A stretch of 64,000 bases of DNA from Climacium dendroides (GCA_950106755.1 OX467089.1:26641345-26705344), one strand, 5' to 3'. Counted from the stretch's first letter, positions 49,201-61,925 are shown. Numbers and translations: made by a program. Notes: generated by a model not told the origin, from the letters alone.

Positions 49201-51900
49201 GTTTTCACCCTTGTTCTTTTTAGATGAATCTTTCTGAGTTTCATCCATTCTAACTCCTAAACTTCATTTGCTAATATCTTTCATATTTTAAATCTATTTT
49301 CTACATATTTTATGTTTTTGAACACCTTTGGACCTATTGTACAAGGTTCTAATACTATGATTGACTTAAAACTTGGTCCTAATGGTCTGACCTGAACTTA
49401 GCTTTTGGCTATAGTTAAAACTTACTAATTAAGACAAATTAAAAAAAAATAGAGAGCTAAGTGACATACTTCAAACCTTGCTTCATTGATTAGGTGGTCA
49501 AATATACCCTCAAACTCTTCTTTAGTTGTGTCATCTTATCTTGGTTTGAAAATTGTGCTTACTACTTATTTTTATATAAATGATCTAATACAAAGGTTTT
49601 TTTGGCAATTCTACACTATTCCTTCACCCCACTTTTCCTCTTTTACACTAATCCAACTCAATAATTCAACTCTAAGAGTTGACCTTGTAATGGAATTAAA
49701 AAAATTCTTTAACTTGAAGAAAATAATTGAATATGGTTGGATACTTGTTTCCTATTCACCTCAATTATTTTATAATCCTGTTTTGAATGGTCAAATGGAA
49801 GTTTTAGAGATTTTTGCCTACTCCTATTTTCCTTCCAAATTCTAAATTGCTTTCATTCTTCTTCCATCTAACTTCAATCACAAGTTGTTTTCTACTTCCT
49901 TGTTTGGTATTTTTGTTTTGGCTGTGGAGTTTGACTTACCTCCTCTATCTATTCCTATGCTAGTTCTATGCTATTCTAAGATAATCCTATACTACTTCTG
50001 TGTATATTTTTGGTTTCTTTGTGTCTAGGTTTGGTGTTTTCTTGTTTTTGTTTTTATTCTAGTATCGAAAAAAATTCAGACTAGTAAAAAGGCTATATTC
50101 CTTATATTGAGATTTTTGTAGTCTCATTTTTATCTTCAACTTGAATATAAACTGCTTTATTTTTGTATTAATATTTTTTTATAAATAGATAACAATACTA
50201 ACTTTTAAAGTTTCATTTAAGAATTATTATTTGAGCATTCTTTATTCTTGATTTCAATTATTATTTTTGTAAATGAGTTCATAATATGTAGTATTCTGTT
50301 TCAAAATCTGCAAAAAGTTTCAATATAACAAATACGGCCTTTAAGGTAGATAGACCCTAAACTACCTAATTTAAGAGTTTATGGTACTGGAAGGACTTGA
50401 GGAATCTTAACAACACATGCATTCGATTAGCATTTGCAAAAACAACTTGTAGATATAAAAAAATCTTGAAATAATACAATACAAAAGACTTTATTTCAAT
50501 TCAAAGTGGGAAATCCTAGCTCCTTATAATCACTTGTAGACCAACGTATGGCCACTTGCATTTTTTCTATTGATTGAGTGCTACTATAACTATAGCTGAT
50601 CAATAATGACCAAAATCGACCTCTATCGAATCATGATATTGTTGCTTGTGTCATCTTTCAATATGCAAGTGGTACTATTAACTATGCCTATAAATACCCA
50701 ATTAAGAGCTTAGAGAACAGTAATCCGTCAATTGAAATCCCTGAAATGGCTATTGTTGATTTGAAATTTGCAAGTAGTTGGATTGGCCTACACAACAAGC
50801 TTGCATCCCTGCCCATGTTCTCCTTGATACCATCTTGAACTACTCCTTTCTTAACAGGTTGGGGTCCTTACTCTTGTCAATATCCTTAAGGTTGTCTAAC
50901 ATTTTTTTAGCATAAGTGGTCGTTGGAATGAACGTTCGAAATAAGTAGTGACGCATCTGATTCCATCAACTAGTCATCGACCTCTTTTGGAACTTCAATG
51001 ATCCATCGAGGATCACCTCGATGAACCCACGGAGGAGGGATGGTGTGCATTTCAAGATCGATTTCACAACCTTTACACTTTGCTCATAGGCGTGCAATCA
51101 CAATCTGTTGATTCTGGCGACAAATTGGAAGACAATAAGTTAGAAATTTACCAACATATTGGTATAATAAGGGAGACGCACTCAACTTAATTCAACGATG
51201 GAGGTTGTCACCTGCTCTTGCCACTACCATTGCCAACCATTGTACCTTGAATGCCTTTCGAGCAGCTACCTATGCTTGGCGCTTGCTCCTTGCCGCTTCT
51301 TGTCCTCGACACGTTGCTGTTTAGCAAGCTCGACTTCTCTTCTCTTCACTTCCTTTGCCTTTTTGTTTCTTCCTTCAATCTTGTTTTTTCTTCCATAGCT
51401 TGTAAATATTCTTCACTGGTCATTATTATTGACTTTGAATAGTCAACAATTGGTTCTCCTCTCTGTCTTCTTTGTATAAGGCCTTGTACTTCTAGCAACT
51501 GAAAAAAAATTGTCGCTATGGTGAAGGATGGTTACAAGCTCTTGTCAATGATGTGTTATTTGCAACTTCTACCTTAGAATCAAAGGAGGAGCCTTCACTT
51601 GGGATAGGTGAATTTTTGACAAAGTAATGTTGTTTGTGCTATTGGGACTTACAATCCTCTCTCCGAGGAGCTCTTGCAACCTTTCATCGTCTTATAGCAA
51701 ATTGTAGTCTTCACCTTTGATATTACTCTCAACAGTTGAAGGTGACCTTTGGGCTTCAAGAGTAGCTTCAACGTCTTGTTCACCAACATCTTCTTCATCA
51801 CTTTGAATTTGATTGTCATGGTTTGGAATGATTGAGAGGTCCACTGCAAAGTAGTTCTCTTTATGTGCTATAAGTTTAGTAGCTTGATAGAACTATCCAC
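46213..51900. other. Long AT-rich intergenic stretch
   Basis: No gene supported. A TTTCAATTTTTT microrepeat is at 46305-46331. From 48600 to 49270 the words CTTCATCCATTTTT and AACTTCATCC recur several times on both strands, suggesting an old repetitive block. The 119-codon frame at 49486-49845 and the overlapping frames at 51198-51442 carry no known motif. Confidence 0.45.
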
Positions 51901-52008
51901 TAGGTACCATTTTTTGATCTAATGCTCGAGGATTGTAGAGTCAAATACTAGTGGTGGAAAATCCTTTTTGGATATTTGATTTTGTAAAAACTCTCTTCTA
52001 TGCAAAAT

Positions 52009-52912
52009 CTACCCATTGTGTAAGATCTTCCTTTTAGGCACTTCTTCCTTGATTTCAAAGTGTCCATGCATCCCTATAACCTCGAAATGCACATTTGAAG
52101 GCCTAAAAACACTGACATCTAAGGGTTGGAGTCTGTGACTAGTATGTGATGGTAGAGTGAGGACATCTAAACCTATAGAAGATGCCTTGTGCACAAACTC
52201 TAGGGTTACGTGCGAGCCATGTCCATCAAGTATCAATAAGTGTCTATTGGTAGGTGAAATGCCTCCATGATCTTCAAGTGATTTAACAAAATGTGAAATT
52301 CATGATAGGAATAGATGACCGGTCATCCAAGCTTTAGTCTGCATGGCCATGGTCGAATTTGCTTTGCACTTTTCTATATAAATCCTGTGCATTTGCTTCC
52401 CTCGAAAGATGTAGAAATTTTGAATGTACTCACCCATAGCATTGACACAAAGAAGGACACTTAACCACTCTTGCTGGTCTGGAATGATGTTGTGGATAGA
52501 GCGAGAGTTGTGCTTTGCAAAAATTAAGGTACCTCCACCATTCTTCCCCACTTGCACTCCTATCTCATTACAATTCCATATGTGATTCTTATCATAACCA
52601 TGTTGTGAATATAGAATGTGAAGATTGTGATATAATGAGAGGACATTTTCTTCACATAATCCTCGTACTTTGTTGGTCTCTAAGCCTTGTGTAGACCTGA
52701 GAACTAGAGTAGGATATCGCCATCTCTACCAATGCAACCAACTAGCACTAGGAATACCATCTTTGAATGGATTGATCCAGATTTGGACTATCTTTGTAAC
52801 TTTTAAGCAAAGTTGTGCAATTGTTAGAGGATAGCCTAAGTCTTGCATTTGTAGCAGGTAACGCTCCAAATTTTTTTCTTCTTGAATTGTGAGAATCCCT
52901 TGCCTTCCTCAT
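52009..52912 (-). pseudogene. Pogo/Tigger-type DDE transposase pseudogene
   Basis: Pogo-type transposases carry a CENP-B-like DNA-binding region and a DDE_1 catalytic core that cuts and pastes at TA. On the minus strand, ILTIQEEKNLERYLLQMQDL followed by GYPLTIAQLC (near 52905-52790) matches the helix-turn-helix region. TQGLETNKVRGLCEENV and WNCNEIGVQVGK follow, then EWLSVLLCVNAMGEYI, KAWMTGHLFL, and LDGHGSHVTLEF (52236-52200) with LPSHTSHRLQPLDVSVF. The first catalytic Asp of the usual CDE motif is Asn (52567-52569). An in-frame TAG interrupts the binding region at 52726-52728, and the frame breaks again near 52300. No terminal repeats were located, so the element's extent is unknown. Confidence 0.85.
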
Positions 52913-54480
52913 TTTCTAGTGAGAGTGCATTTATAAAAGTGGTCTCAAAGTGAAGAAGCAAATATGCCATAATGCTTGGCAACTGTTCAAAAATGCCCTC
53001 CTTGCTCCACAGCTTGGAATGCCAACTTCAACATCCCTAATGACCAACTACCTTGCTGTTGTCTCTAGCGTACTGGAGAATGTTGTGATTGTTGTCTAAT
53101 ATTTTTGCTGCAGTCATTGGATGCAAGCTACCAGTATTGAAGGTTAGGCACTGGAGAGGCTCGGTCAACATTCAAGAGCTCTAATGTAGGTGATTGAGAG
53201 CCATGAGTGGCCACATTATCGTGAGTTCCCCCAACAATATTTGATTGTCAATGCTCTCCATAGTTTCGCATGTTGTAATGAGTGGAATCGAAGGTCTAGT
53301 CTAATATTGGAGAGGCTAGTGTCTGAATAGTTGATGTTGTCATATGAATATGTTGATGTAGTGGTGGAGTCGATGTGGTTCTTTGAAGTTGTGCATTTCG
53401 TGTGCATGACTTGGTCACCATTCCTCCAATGCTTGGTGCCACCATCAACTCTGATTGCAATAATAGAGAACAAAATACAAAAGGGCTCCCTATGATGTAA
53501 ATACTAGTTGATCTGATTCATCGAACATGTAAACAATTAGGAAGGACTTATTGTCGTATGTTACATTTAGTTTTGAGATTATTTTCAAAGACCCTTGCAA
53601 TTGCTATAAGCATTTTTCTCATGTACTAGTCTAACCAACTCTCAAACTCACACAAATTAGCACATAATTTTTGAGAAGTGATAGTGACGAGCCCAAAGCT
53701 ACATTTCTCACCCAAACTACTCTCTCTACTCAAAGTTGGCCTAGGTGATCAAATTGCATTGTGTCACACCCTATTTTCAACAAAATTTACAGTGCATATC
53801 AAACAAAGCATCCTGCCCCCTATTTCCACCACGAACTCCACATCTTGCTTGCTTTAGCATAAAGATGCTCTTCATTCCGTTTGCTTGCTTCAGAGCCATT
53901 TGCAAGTTATTTAAGTCATCATTCGGAATCCATCTATAATAAGTCCATAGTAAGTCCATGAGAATACAGTACTACTTCAATTAACAAAACAATTTCTGCT
54001 CATTAGCCAATTTTGTGTTGCTATATTGTACTAATTGGACTCTCATCATAATGGTTGCTCAAAGATATGCCTAAGTTTTAGAAAAACAAGGAGTACATGT
54101 GGTGGTACATGCAGCAATATCTCAAGCAAACTGTAGGGATTGCAACATTACATAGACTCAATGGACTTTGCTTGGAATGGTATGGACATTTGATTTTGGT
54201 TTGATCCAAACAAAAAGAGAAAGATTTTACTAACAACATTGTTTGTTCTATTTTATATACTATTTGATAGGTTAGAGCAAATTTGAATGTCATATATATT
54301 GTAGGCTAGTTACTTTAACTCTTGTAATTTAACTATTTGGGAGATAGTTCATTAGTTTGTTCCCTTTAGGTTCCGACACTTTACTGAAGTTTCAACAATT
54401 TACTCAGTTTAATTATTGGGTCTAGAGCTCACTGTCAGTGGTAGACTAGATTTGATCTACACTCCGGTGGTCACGGTTTG
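52913..54480. other. Intergenic stretch beyond the transposase
   Basis: May include the 5' part and end of the pogo element, but no TA-flanked inverted repeat was found. The minus-strand open frame at 53216-53473 (85 codons) has no recognised motif. Confidence 0.4.
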
Positions 54481-54820
54481 ATTACAACATAAGCAACAAG
54501 TTTGATTACTGTCTGAGCTATAGGTTTAATCTACACTCTAAGTAGTAGGTTCAATTCCAATTTGAGCGACAGATTCGATTATACTCTTCACAATAGGTTC
54601 AATCTACACTCTTTGCAACAAGTTCGATTACATTCTTTGCAACAGATTTGATTATACTTTGAGCAACGGTTTGATTACACTCTTTGGAATAGGTTCGACT
54701 ACACTTTTTGCAACAGGTTTGATTAGACTCTGAGTAATGGTTCGATTATACTCTTTGGAATAGGTTTGACTACACTCTTTGCAACAGATTTGATTAGACT
54801 TTGAGCAACGGTTCAATTAA
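54481..54820. repeat. Tandem repeat, ~24-bp monomer in ~71-bp trimers
   Basis: About thirteen copies of a 22-26 bp monomer like GATTACACTCTTTGCAACAG followed by GTTC run head to tail. From about 54647 the monomers are grouped as trimers of ~71 bp (GAGCAACGG type, then TTGGAATAGG type, then TTGCAACAG type), seen twice in full and once in part. Such higher-order order means recent expansion of trimers over an older monomer array. Confidence 0.85.
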
Positions 54821-55522
54821 AAAATTTGGCCTCTTTGACACTTGAGAAATCTTGAGCAACTAACAATTAATGAGCTTCTCTAAACTTCAAAAAAGGGGAC
54901 TAATGCAATTGACCGAATATGCAAAAATTACAAACCTGCATAATCATGACAAAAGATAAATGAAGCCAACAAGATAAGAACATGAGGACAAACCTGTCTC
55001 CCAAGTGAAGGTGAAATTTTGACAATTGTAGGTAGTATTGATGATCGAGATGGGTGCTCACTTAGAGAGTGCCATTGACTGTCCATTACATCATTAGTTT
55101 TGCACTCATACACCATCTATGAATGAGCAAAATTCTAGCCGTGCAAGATACCTTTTTTACCAAACTCCATCCCCAAATCAATTGCTCACAACTAAGTTCC
55201 AATTGTTTACTAGCCCTAAACCGCCACCTCTACTTCCAAAATTGCCACTTGCATTTATTGAGCCGCCACATGCACTTCAGAAATTCAACCATGCAAATCA
55301 TTTTCACTATTGACCTACTATGGTAGAAATGTCAACCAATTGTATTAGGAAAACTACTATGGTCAATCCCCAAATCCGTCTAGTTCATCTTGAAATTAGT
55401 GGCTACTTGATCTCATTGGCGTTTGTTATGTTAGAGGCATAGTTCAAGTCGACAAAGGATGATGAAAAGAACATGTGTAGGGAGCAGGATTAGGGACTAG
55501 GTGGTTTAGGGACTGCCTATTT
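54821..55522. other. Intergenic stretch
   Basis: Nothing recognised. The two overlapping frames at 55119-55326 are pyrimidine-rich and lack family motifs. Confidence 0.4.
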
Positions 55523-55834
55523 TACATGAATCTAGACTAGCACTCGACTTAGCCCAGCATTCAAGTCTCTCCATGGCTGGTCCCGCCATGTGGCGTCCAC
55601 CCATTCACTAGACCCCTTTCTACTATTAGCTACCACATGGCCCCCTCCTATTGATTGAGACCCTTTTCTCGATGATGGCTGGTTGCTGATGTGGCAGAGG
55701 GAGATGTAGCGGCACAAGATTTGTGGGACAACCCCTCCCCCCCGGAATGTAAAATTGGCCCTTCCATGATGCTGAATTGGCTTCAATCTAGTTCCATTTT
55801 GGGGGCCCTTTTTATGCTGGTATAGATTCATGTA
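55523..55834. mobile_element. 312-bp GC-richer element with short TIRs
   Basis: TACATGAATCTA at 55523 and its exact complement TAGATTCATGTA at 55823-55834 bound a stretch clearly richer in G and C than the surroundings. A 99-codon frame reads through on the minus strand (55831-55532) but shows no known domain. The composition and mirrored ends suggest a non-autonomous transposon. No firm target duplication is seen. Confidence 0.5.
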
Positions 55835-56380
55835 TTGGTCTAAATTTTCACTTATATTTTGTATCTAATTTTTGGAAAAATTGAACACCAAGAATACTTC
55901 TTCTTGTACTAATTTTTTGTCAATAAACAAAATAAACATTTGGAGCTAAAATTCTAATTTTTGGGGACCCCACAAAATAGCTAACTTGCAATTTTTACTC
56001 ACGAAACTTTTGGAGACTAAACTTGGACTTTTCCAAACTATCTTTTGGAAACTAAACTTGGTAAAATACAATGAAGGATCAAGTATTAAAGAACTTATGG
56101 CCATTTGGGGGGAATTTTCTCTATGACTTATAAGTTCAAAGCTTTGCTATGGTTTTGGCTAACTTCTATATTCAAACAAATTTTGAAACACCTAGAGTCA
56201 AAGCTCCACCTTGGTTATGGATAACTTCTAAATTCTAGCAAATTTTAAAACACGTAGACTCAAAGCTCCGTTGTGTTGGACAAAACCAAGGAACCACTAC
56301 AATATTTTGGTCAAGTGTAGTTCACAACATTGGTTAAAATGCACAAAGACAAGTTAGTTCAACTTTAGATAGTATAAACA
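55835..56380. other. Intergenic stretch
   Basis: AT-rich. TTCTAAATTCTAGCAAATTT and similar words near 56160-56270 form an imperfect ~75-bp direct duplication (CTTCTATATTCAAACAAATT against CTTCTAAATTCTAGCAAATT). No gene. Confidence 0.45.
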
Positions 56381-56530
56381 CACTACTAGAAAATTTCGTA
56401 TTTCTGTTGTTTTGGTCGCGTTGATTTGGTCAAAATCTGACAAAAATTTGTTGGTTTCAACAGATTTTTGTCAGATTTTGACCGGATCAACGTGACCAAA
56501 ACAACAGAAAAATGAAATTTTCTAGTAGTG
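56381..56530. mobile_element. Foldback CACTA-type MITE, 150 bp
   Basis: CACTACTAGAAAATTTCGTA and the mirrored TTTTCTAGTAGTG bound a nearly perfect hairpin whose arms carry CTGTTGTTTTGGTC against GACCAAAACAACAG. A perfect 3-bp duplication ACA flanks it (56378-56380 and 56531-56533). It shares the TTTCTGTTGTTT...TTGGTC arm sequence with the element at 62560, so the two are one family. Confidence 0.88.
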
Positions 56531-56533
56531 ACA

Positions 56534-57974
56534 CTTGATAGTACAAGAACCTAAGATACACACAAGTTGGTACAAACACTTGTTAGTGTAACAATACTCA
56601 AAACTCCACACTAAAGGCCTTCCAAAGCAACATTGTCAAGGTACGGTGGGGATTGCTTTAGGATTAGTACAACAAAATAAAAAATCCAAAAAATCCCAAC
56701 AAAATATAACAAAGTTAGTAGAAACAACTCCACAAGTCAAAGATGAAAAATTAAGATTTGAAGGCACCCTAATGTCCTACAAAAACATACATATTTGACA
56801 ACTTGGTTCTAAATGGCCGAAAATCCAACTAAATGAGCCTAAAATGTGGCAATGTGTCAAAAAATGGCTACAAGGGATGTTTTGAGAAGAAAATGATTGC
56901 CCCTATATACTCTTCCAAGGGCACTTACCCCTCTCATTTTCCTACTAGTAAACTTATTACTTAGGATTTTCATCCTAATTTTATATCTTTTACTTTCTAA
57001 AATGGTTTAAAACTCTAACTTTTGGAGAAAGACTCCAAATTATAAATGGATTGCACCATTGGATTTACAAGTCCATTTTTTCACTAGTATAACTCCCAAA
57101 AAATTTCCTATCTTCAAAATCTCATTAAAACCTAGCACCAACTTAAAACCAAAAAAGGATAAAAATTCAACTTATAGAGTTTATATTTTTTTTTAAAAGT
57201 AGCAAGCCTTGGATCTTTATTAAATATATGTGAATAAGAATTTGTTTTGCTTTGACCTCATTCCAATTTTGTATGCCCCCAAAACAATGGTCAACTCTAT
57301 GAACTTCTTTCAAATTAATTGGTTTTGAAAATTTTTGTTGGTTTTGATACTTTTGGATGTTAGAATGTCATGAATCTTATTGGAGCATGTTATTAATATA
57401 AAATAATCTATTCTAATTTTTAGTGAGATTTTACTTCATCCCAGATAAAATCTATGAATTTTTCATTGTAAATTTTGGTAGTTGACCATTTGAAAGCAGA
57501 TCTTCTGATTATCACAAAATTTTATAACTTATTGTAGGACCTCTCATGTAATTTCACAAAAGATGTGCAAACTCATAATCTTACTTTGTAAATGCAAGAA
57601 AGGAGAATCAAATCTCGTTATTTCCTTTAACTTCTTGTGAACAAAAAAAAATGTATATGAAAGGGAATCTTGATAAACCGATTTTGTTGTTGGATTCCTA
57701 GCACAATTGCTTCCTCAAAACATCATACTTTGGTTGTAGATGCCCTCCATTGGTCCATCTTGAGTTTTTTTCACTTGTAGACTAATAATTGGGATTTCTA
57801 CTATTTTGCAAAATGAAATGGGAAATTAAAACCTCTCTCTAGAAAATATTTGACTTTAAACCCCTCTCTTTAGAAATTTTTCATTTTTCTTTAGTTCAAA
57901 GTTTTTCAAAAAAATTATTCTACTGTGCTTAAATGAAGCTTGAAATTCCTCTTCAAGTACAATTCCTGCTTTAT
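56534..57974. other. AT-rich intergenic stretch
   Basis: No gene or bounded element recognised. Confidence 0.45.
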
Positions 57975-57977
57975 TTT

Positions 57978-58165
57978 CACAACAAGAAAAGGGATGTTCT
58001 AAATATAGTCTTAGGAATATAGTCCTAACAATAATGACCTTTATAGAAGATTTTTAATAAAATTTTACTAAAACACATGTATTTCTAGTAAAAGTTTACT
58101 AAAAATCTCCTAAAATGATCATTACTATTAGGACTATACTTAAAACATCCCTTTCTCTTGTAGTG
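57978..58165. mobile_element. Foldback CACTA-type MITE, 188 bp
   Basis: CACAACAAGAAAAGGGATGT and the mirrored ACATCCCTTTCTCTTGTAGT, plus a final G, form the ends. The arms also mirror GTCCTAACAATAATGACC against GATCATTACTATTAGGAC. A TTT duplication flanks it (57975-57977 and 58166-58168). CACTACAAGAAA-type ends are classical for plant CACTA elements. Confidence 0.85.
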
Positions 58166-58199
58166 TTTAACTTCTTCACAAGTAGTTGAACTCTTACTA

Positions 58200-58330
58200 A
58201 TTCTAATTTATACATCTCACATGGGTTGTTTTACTTCCTACCACCTCATTTGTTTATAAAGAGCTTTTCTTCTCACTTCTAAATACAAAAATAAATGGCT
58301 TTTGAAATAATATGAGGTAGTTGCAAAATA
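58200..58330. repeat. Repeat shared with 35395-35515, containing a TATA motif
   Basis: CTTCCTACCACCTCATTTGT then TATAAAGAGCT here parallels CCTCCTACCACCCCACTTGT then ATAAAGAGCTC at about 35430-35465. A TATAAA within a dispersed repeat may be a transposon promoter remnant; this is inferred. Confidence 0.5.
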
Positions 58331-58878
58331 CTTTATCATAATGAACTGAATGTTAAATTTTAAATTCTTTTGTTTTAAAGAATTGAATTTTATTTTGGTA
58401 CTTTAATTATATATTCAACATTATAGTATTGAAGCCACTATTGGGTACAACACTGTTAACCTAATATTATTCCCTTAGAGAATAAATTGGCCTATTTTAA
58501 TCCTCAATAAATAATTGTCAATACTTCAATGTTAATCCAATAAATAGATTTAGAGTTACAATATATCATAATCTATTACATAGGAATATCAAAACCTAAA
58601 AAAGTATTGTAATAAGGAAATTATTAATTTTGGAAATAACCAAAAATATCGATGTACACTGATTTTTTTGAGTACTTTTGGAATTTAATAAAAACAAGAG
58701 ATTTATAAATATTGGGGTATAATGGTAAAAAAAGGAATATACTTCAATACACAAGATTATGCAAGAAATAAAAGAAAATAAGATTATATGGACAAAATAT
58801 TAAATTTACAAAGTACCATTTTTATACGGGTATAAATGGCGGAAGACCACTAAGGCATTGGAGTTAGATTAGTAAATA
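58331..58878. other. AT-rich intergenic stretch
   Basis: Nothing coding or structured is recognised. Confidence 0.4.
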
Positions 58879-59287
58879 CTCCCTCTGTTCCACAAAAACC
58901 CTCTAAATCAAGGATAGCTCTTGTTCCACAAAAAAACTCCCTTGTACTAATCTTAACCATATAATAAGAGTTGGCTGTGTTGAACGACTTCTGTAGGACA
59001 AGTTAGATGAACAGGGAGCATTCCTCTCCTTGCAAGTTGGACCTTGCCCATATGAGGCATCTTATACTTGTTGTTTCCATCATTCTTGATTGTCTCAATC
59101 ATGAAATATGATAAAAACAACTTGGATTTTGGCTAGTGAAATGATGGTGACTTCGTCACAAATTTTGCACAGGTCTTAGGGATGGTACAGAGATTCTTGA
59201 ATGCATGCATGACTGTGGAAAAGACCAAAAGTATAGTTAATTCCTCACCAAAAAGAAATTAAGAGTTTTTTTGTAGAGCAGAGGGAG
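58879..59287. mobile_element. Stowaway-like MITE, 409 bp
   Basis: CTCCCTCTGTTCCACAAAAA at the left and TTTTTTTGTAGAGCAGAGGG followed by AG at the right are the canonical plant Stowaway terminal repeats (CTCCCTCCGTTCC type). TA occurs directly on both sides (58877-58878 and 59288-59289). Stowaways are mobilised by Tc1/mariner-type transposases. It is longer than most Stowaways and includes a second internal GTTCCACAAAAAAACTCCC copy at 58923. Confidence 0.88.
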
Positions 59288-59439
59288 TAGCAATCACTAA
59301 GCTAGTTTTTAGAAAGGAATCGGGTAAGAAAAAAGTAGTTGTAACGGTTAGGAAAATTTCAATTGGAATATGCATAGGCCTATAGCCGTAGGGAAAACGG
59401 TTAGGTCAATAGGATTAGTTCTCCCATGACCAAGAAAAC

Positions 59440-59455
59440 TATAAAAGGGGAGAAA
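59440..59455 (+). promoter_or_regulatory. TATA-box-like site
   Basis: CTATAAAAGGGGAGAAA is a strong TATA-box match preceded by GC-richer text (CATAGGCCTATAGCCGTAGG near 59370) and followed by purine-rich leader-like sequence. No clear reading frame follows. It could be a promoter of a transposon or an unannotated transcript. Confidence 0.3.
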
Positions 59456-61660
59456 AAATTCCATTTGGGGAACAATACAAAGAGAATAAAGACATAAGAA
59501 GACAAGAAAAAAGACCAAGTTTCCAAGAAAAATAAAAGACTCAAGATTCCTAAAAGGCTTGCATCTCCAACCAATTACATAAAAGACAAAATTGCACCAA
59601 AAAAAGAAGTAAAGACAAAGAAAGAAGAAATTCAACAATCAAACCACTACATACAAATTAGAGTTGAAGACATATAGACTACATAGAATACTAGAAAGAA
59701 GACATTATTACTGTAGTATAGTTTTTACATGATTCAATTCTTCAACTCCCAGGAACTCTTCTCTCGTGGAAGACTCAAAAGGTTTCAAGTTGTGGCTAAA
59801 GCTATACATAATTAAGACTACGCAAATTTGAATGGTATTAATTTGACATCTAGACAATTTAATTTCACCATTACACCAACCATATAATGAATTGACAAAT
59901 AATTACTTACAAACTTAATGCAACTAGAGTACTTGCCACCTATGGAAACAAATGGACAAGCAATTTCTAAACTATGGCACACTACTATGTACCAAATTAA
60001 CAAAAAAGTTGACTCGCCACTTGCAAGCCAATACTATGAATTGATTGCACCACTTGTGAGACAACAAATCCATTGGGACAACTTATCAAGACATGTGACA
60101 CCAACTGTGCACAAGATAATTTGATAATTTTAAAATATATTTGTATATTCATAGAAATTTTGTGAATTACAATGACTTGACTTAAGCAAATTATGACTCT
60201 ATTGATTATACAATATGTGAGAGTGAGAAAGAAAAATAGAAGACAAGTGGTCTAATAGCTAGCATTGGAATTGAAGAGCCACTTAACTTCTACTAGAAGT
60301 TCAACTTGTCTACTTGTCCTACTGCATATCCTAGCCAATTAGACTACTTGGTATCTAATTTGCAACTTGTCCTTTTGTATCAATTATCAACTAATTTATC
60401 ATGGTCAAGTGGAAATACAATCCATTAGCTACCCCTATTTACACTAAAAAGAGCAAATAGACAATTGAAAAATTCACGTGACTACAATTACGTAGAAAAA
60501 GATATTAGGAAAGGAAGAGAAAGTTGTGTTCCAAACACAAACTACTCTCCAATCGAATGCCACTTGCCCTTGTAGCTATTGATGAGTGTGAATTGTGGGA
60601 TATTCCACATCATTCTATTGGGGGAAGGGTAGCCAAGCTAATAGCTATTGAATGTTATGTATATCACCAAAAAAATTACTAAATTCTAATCTAAAGCATC
60701 TCAAAGAATCTGTGAACTTCTTGAATTTCATTTTTGTTGTAATTAAGGAAGCCAACCTTTGCCAAGATGAAGTCCTAGAGGTCATTTTGTACAAAAAAAA
60801 ATTAGCCCTCTATTGCATGCATTATTAAGCAATATTTATTATCATTCATGATGTGAGAATCCAAATTAGTTGTGCCCACTAGTACAAACTATCTTTGAAT
60901 TACAACATAACTATGTTTCTATAGGGATTTTCTTTAAGTTTTTTGAGTTAAATTTTATTAAAATCTAATAAATCTTGTTAACCTTGTAGACTAGAATTTA
61001 CAATAGATGAACCATTGATAAATTCCTATAGATAAGTTCGTTCACAATGGATGCTTATGGATAAGTCTTATCAGGTGTTGAATTTAATCAATCCCTAAGT
61101 GTATGTACAATTGAGGAAAATGGAAAATTCCTCACTTAGATAAATACAATAAATAAAATTGTCTTTATTATAGTTTAAACCATGGTTGGTAACTTATCAA
61201 ATTGTTTGTAGAACTATGGATTAATTAAGCTTTGTCTCCTAGCTCTCTCGTCAACCTGACCAACTTCTCCAGATATGCAAGTAGATTCTTCTATTGGTTT
61301 GATTGTTCAACAGTCCATCATCTCTCCATTGATTCTTTCATAATATCTATTCTTTATTTGTAGAATATACTTTATACTAACTATTGATTCTCCTCAATAC
61401 AAATTTTCTCCAACTTTTCTTCAATTGAACCCTTGTTCTTACTCTCTACCATGGCAATTTCCTTCTTAATTTTACATTCTAAATTCAAATAGTTCAATTG
61501 ATGATAGTATTTACACTTCCTCATTTTCAATTTAGACAACTCTTTATCCATTTTTATATCACTCATTTTATCAATTCTACTAATCTCAATCCACAGGATC
61601 ACTATCTAGTGAAAAGATGCACCCCCCCTCCTCTTTCCCCTCCTCTCATTTTTATTTTAA
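59456..61660. other. AT-rich intergenic stretch
   Basis: Purine-rich at 59456-59640, otherwise AT-rich. No supported gene. Short open frames at 59818-60124 and 61381-61602 lack recognised motifs. Confidence 0.4.
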
Positions 61661-61719
61661 AAAATTTCAGGCTCTAAATCTTCTCATAGGAAAAAATAAA
61701 ACCAATCTCCAAGCCATTG

Positions 61720-61925
61720 ATCTGGGATACAAAAATGTATACAAAAACAAATATGGATATAGATTTAGAATATAAATACAAATACTTATACAAAAGATGG
61801 ATATAGACACATGCATAGAAGACAAATACATGTACATAATATAGATACAAATATAGAAAATATATATGGTATATGTAGAGATAAGAGTATGAGTATGAAT
61901 ACATAAGATATATACATGTAACACA
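61720..61925. repeat. Degenerate ATA/ACA-rich minisatellite
   Basis: Repeated words ATGGATATAGA, ATACAAATA and ATATAGATACAAATATAG form an imperfect short-period array. Its minus-strand Tyr/Ile/Ser-rich frames are a by-product of the repeat. Confidence 0.6.

Noticed and set aside
54481..54820. tRNA-like B-box words (GGTTCGATT) repeated
   Set aside because: No A box, anticodon arm or cloverleaf; the words are part of a 24-bp tandem repeat.
61667..61924. Tyr/Ile-rich minus-strand frames of 85 and 76 codons
   Set aside because: Products of an ATA/ACA-rich minisatellite, not proteins.
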